Of a stretch of DNA of 64,000 nucleotides, positions 63,180 to 64,000 are shown in pieces. The position numbers and the translations under genes are program-made. Under the pieces are notes generated by a model. That model worked only from the letters and a program-made list of their open reading frames with translations, did no database searches and had not been told where the DNA came from. Source of the stretch: Streptomyces coelicoflavus (GTDB lineage Bacteria > Actinomycetota > Actinomycetes > Streptomycetales > Streptomycetaceae); assembly GCF_003112555.1 (NCBI RefSeq), contig NZ_BEWB01000010.1:1-64000 (forward strand), in the 5' to 3' direction. How positions within the stretch are numbered: position 1 is the stretch's first letter; each line of letters begins with the position of its first letter.

Positions 63180-64000
63180 TCAGCGGCCGTGCCGGCCACC
63201 GGTCGCCGCGCGCCGGCGGACCGACGCGAACAGGGTGGCCGCGCCGAGCGCCAGGGCGGCGGCGCCGCCGACGGCGATGTAGGGCGTGCTGCTGTCCCCG
63301 CCGGTTTCGGCGAGGTTCTCGGTGCCCCCGCCGGCGGCCTTCACCTGGTTGGGTTCGGCGGCGGCGGTCCCGGCCGCCTCCTCCGGAGCGTCGGGGGCGG
63401 CCGCCGGATCCGTCGGGTCCGTGGTGGTCTCCGCGTCCTGGTCGCCGTGGCCGTGGTGCTCGATCGTCGACTTGTCGGCCGCCGCCGCGATCTGCTCCTC
63501 GGACGGCGCGGAGGCCTCGGGCGCCGGCGCGTCGCCGCCGGCCGCGTTGCCGCCACCGTCGCTGCTGCTGCCGTCGCTCCCGCTCCCGCTCCCGCTGCCG
63601 GAGCCGGAGCCGGAGCCGCCGAAGGAGACGTCCGAGCAGGAGTAGAACGCCTCCGGGCTGTCCGAGCGCTGCCACACCGCGTACAGCAGGTGCTTGCCGG
63701 AGCGCTCCGGCAGCGTGCCGGAGAAGGTGTAGAAGCCGCCCGAGGCGACCGGGTCGGTGGCGGTCGCCACCGGCGCCGACAGGTCCAGGTCGCCCCAGCC
63801 GAGCGGCTGCGAGGGGTCGTAGCCCGGCTTGGTGATGTACACCTTGAAGGTGCCCTTGTGCGGGGCCGTCACGCGGTACTTGAAGGTGTACGAGCCGCTG
63901 TTCACGCCGGTCGCGGGCCAGTCGTCGCGGGCCAGGTCCAGGCCCTTGAAGGCCGGGTCGTTGGCGCTGCACAGCTTGCCGTCCGGGATCAGCTCCTGGT
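63180..64000 (-). CDS. AA10 lytic polysaccharide monooxygenase with sortase anchor, 5' end outside window
   Basis: The C-terminal 273 residues are in the window and the N-terminus lies beyond 64000. The visible AA10 part has ELIPDGKLCSAND, FKGLDLARDDWP, TFKYRVTAPHKGTFKVYITKPGYDP and the late YSCSDVSF. The N-terminal His of the copper brace is therefore outside the window. A Ser/Gly/Ala/Pro/Asp linker follows, then the sortase signal LAETGG, a hydrophobic helix and RRRA. It would oxidise chitin or cellulose at the cell wall rather than free in the medium. Confidence 0.92.
   Translation of the reverse strand, partial: QELIPDGKLCSANDPAFKGLDLARDDWPATGVNSGSYTFKYRVTAPHKGTFKVYITKPGYDPSQPLGWGDLDLSAPVATATDPVASGGFYTFSGTLPERSGKHLLYAVWQRSDSPEAFYSCSDVSFGGSGSGSGSGSGSGSDGSSSDGGGNAAGGDAPAPEASAPSEEQIAAAADKSTIEHHGHGDQDAETTTDPTDPAAAPDAPEEAAGTAAAEPNQVKAAGGGTENLAETGGDSSTPYIAVGGAAALALGAATLFASVRRRAATGGRHGR

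Overview
The window looks like a piece of a Streptomyces chromosome, or that of a very close relative. The evidence is the very high G+C, GTG/TTG starts, many 4-base stop/start overlaps, two streptogrisin-type secreted proteases, an SflA-type SepF paralogue, a sortase-signal LPMO and an actinobacterial 5S rRNA. Comparisons with other genomes are from memory of Streptomyces coelicolor and Mycobacterium tuberculosis; no database was searched.

Left part (1-38 kb) is a conserved housekeeping block. After the tail of an rRNA operon (23S-5S spacer, 5S, strong terminator) come an Arg/Asp-repeat TPR protein, a DUF1015 protein, a HAD phosphatase, an iron-box-controlled siderophore importer (two FecCD permeases and an ATPase), an SCP2-like protein, then tlyA, nadK and recN. 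Next are a glycosyltransferase, a PucR regulator, a GH15 hydrolase, pyrG, a Nudix hydrolase, a STAND/TPR ATPase preceded by a 27-copy heptamer microsatellite, and ald. A ParA-like ATPase, a ribbon-helix-helix-like partner, scpA, scpB and an RsuA-type pseudouridine synthase follow as a chromosome-organisation cluster. An NrtR-like regulator, an ADP-ribosylglycohydrolase and two COG3541-like nucleotidyltransferases come next, then a Rieske lipoprotein, aroH, tyrA, cmk, a PlsC acyltransferase and der. The order TPR - phosphatase - tlyA - nadK - recN - pyrG - Nudix - parA - scpA - scpB - rsuA - cmk - der matches what I recall of M. tuberculosis Rv1691-Rv1713, with Streptomyces-specific insertions.

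Right part (38-64 kb) is more accessory: several uncharacterised proteins, an I78-type inhibitor, a PAP2 phosphatase, a membrane mannosyltransferase-like protein, a 14-TM MFS exporter, a glutaryl-CoA-dehydrogenase-like enzyme with a palindromic operator, the SepF-like protein SflA, a DUF5685 protein with an extreme Cys-rich tail, and streptogrisin B-like and D-like proteases flanking an ABC transporter/two-component operon. They are followed by a DUF3533-like membrane protein, an SOS-box-controlled dnaE2 with an overlapping, apparently catalytically dead Y-family polymerase, a divergent cupin/MarR pair with triple operators, a secreted lipase, and a cell-wall-anchored LPMO cut by the window end.

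The most promising undescribed biology, in my view, is the dnaE2 + truncated Y-family pair, the ParA-RHH-ScpAB cluster, the NrtR/ADP-ribosylglycohydrolase/nucleotidyltransferase module, and the Cys-tail DUF5685 protein. No phage, IS element, CRISPR array or complete tRNA was seen.
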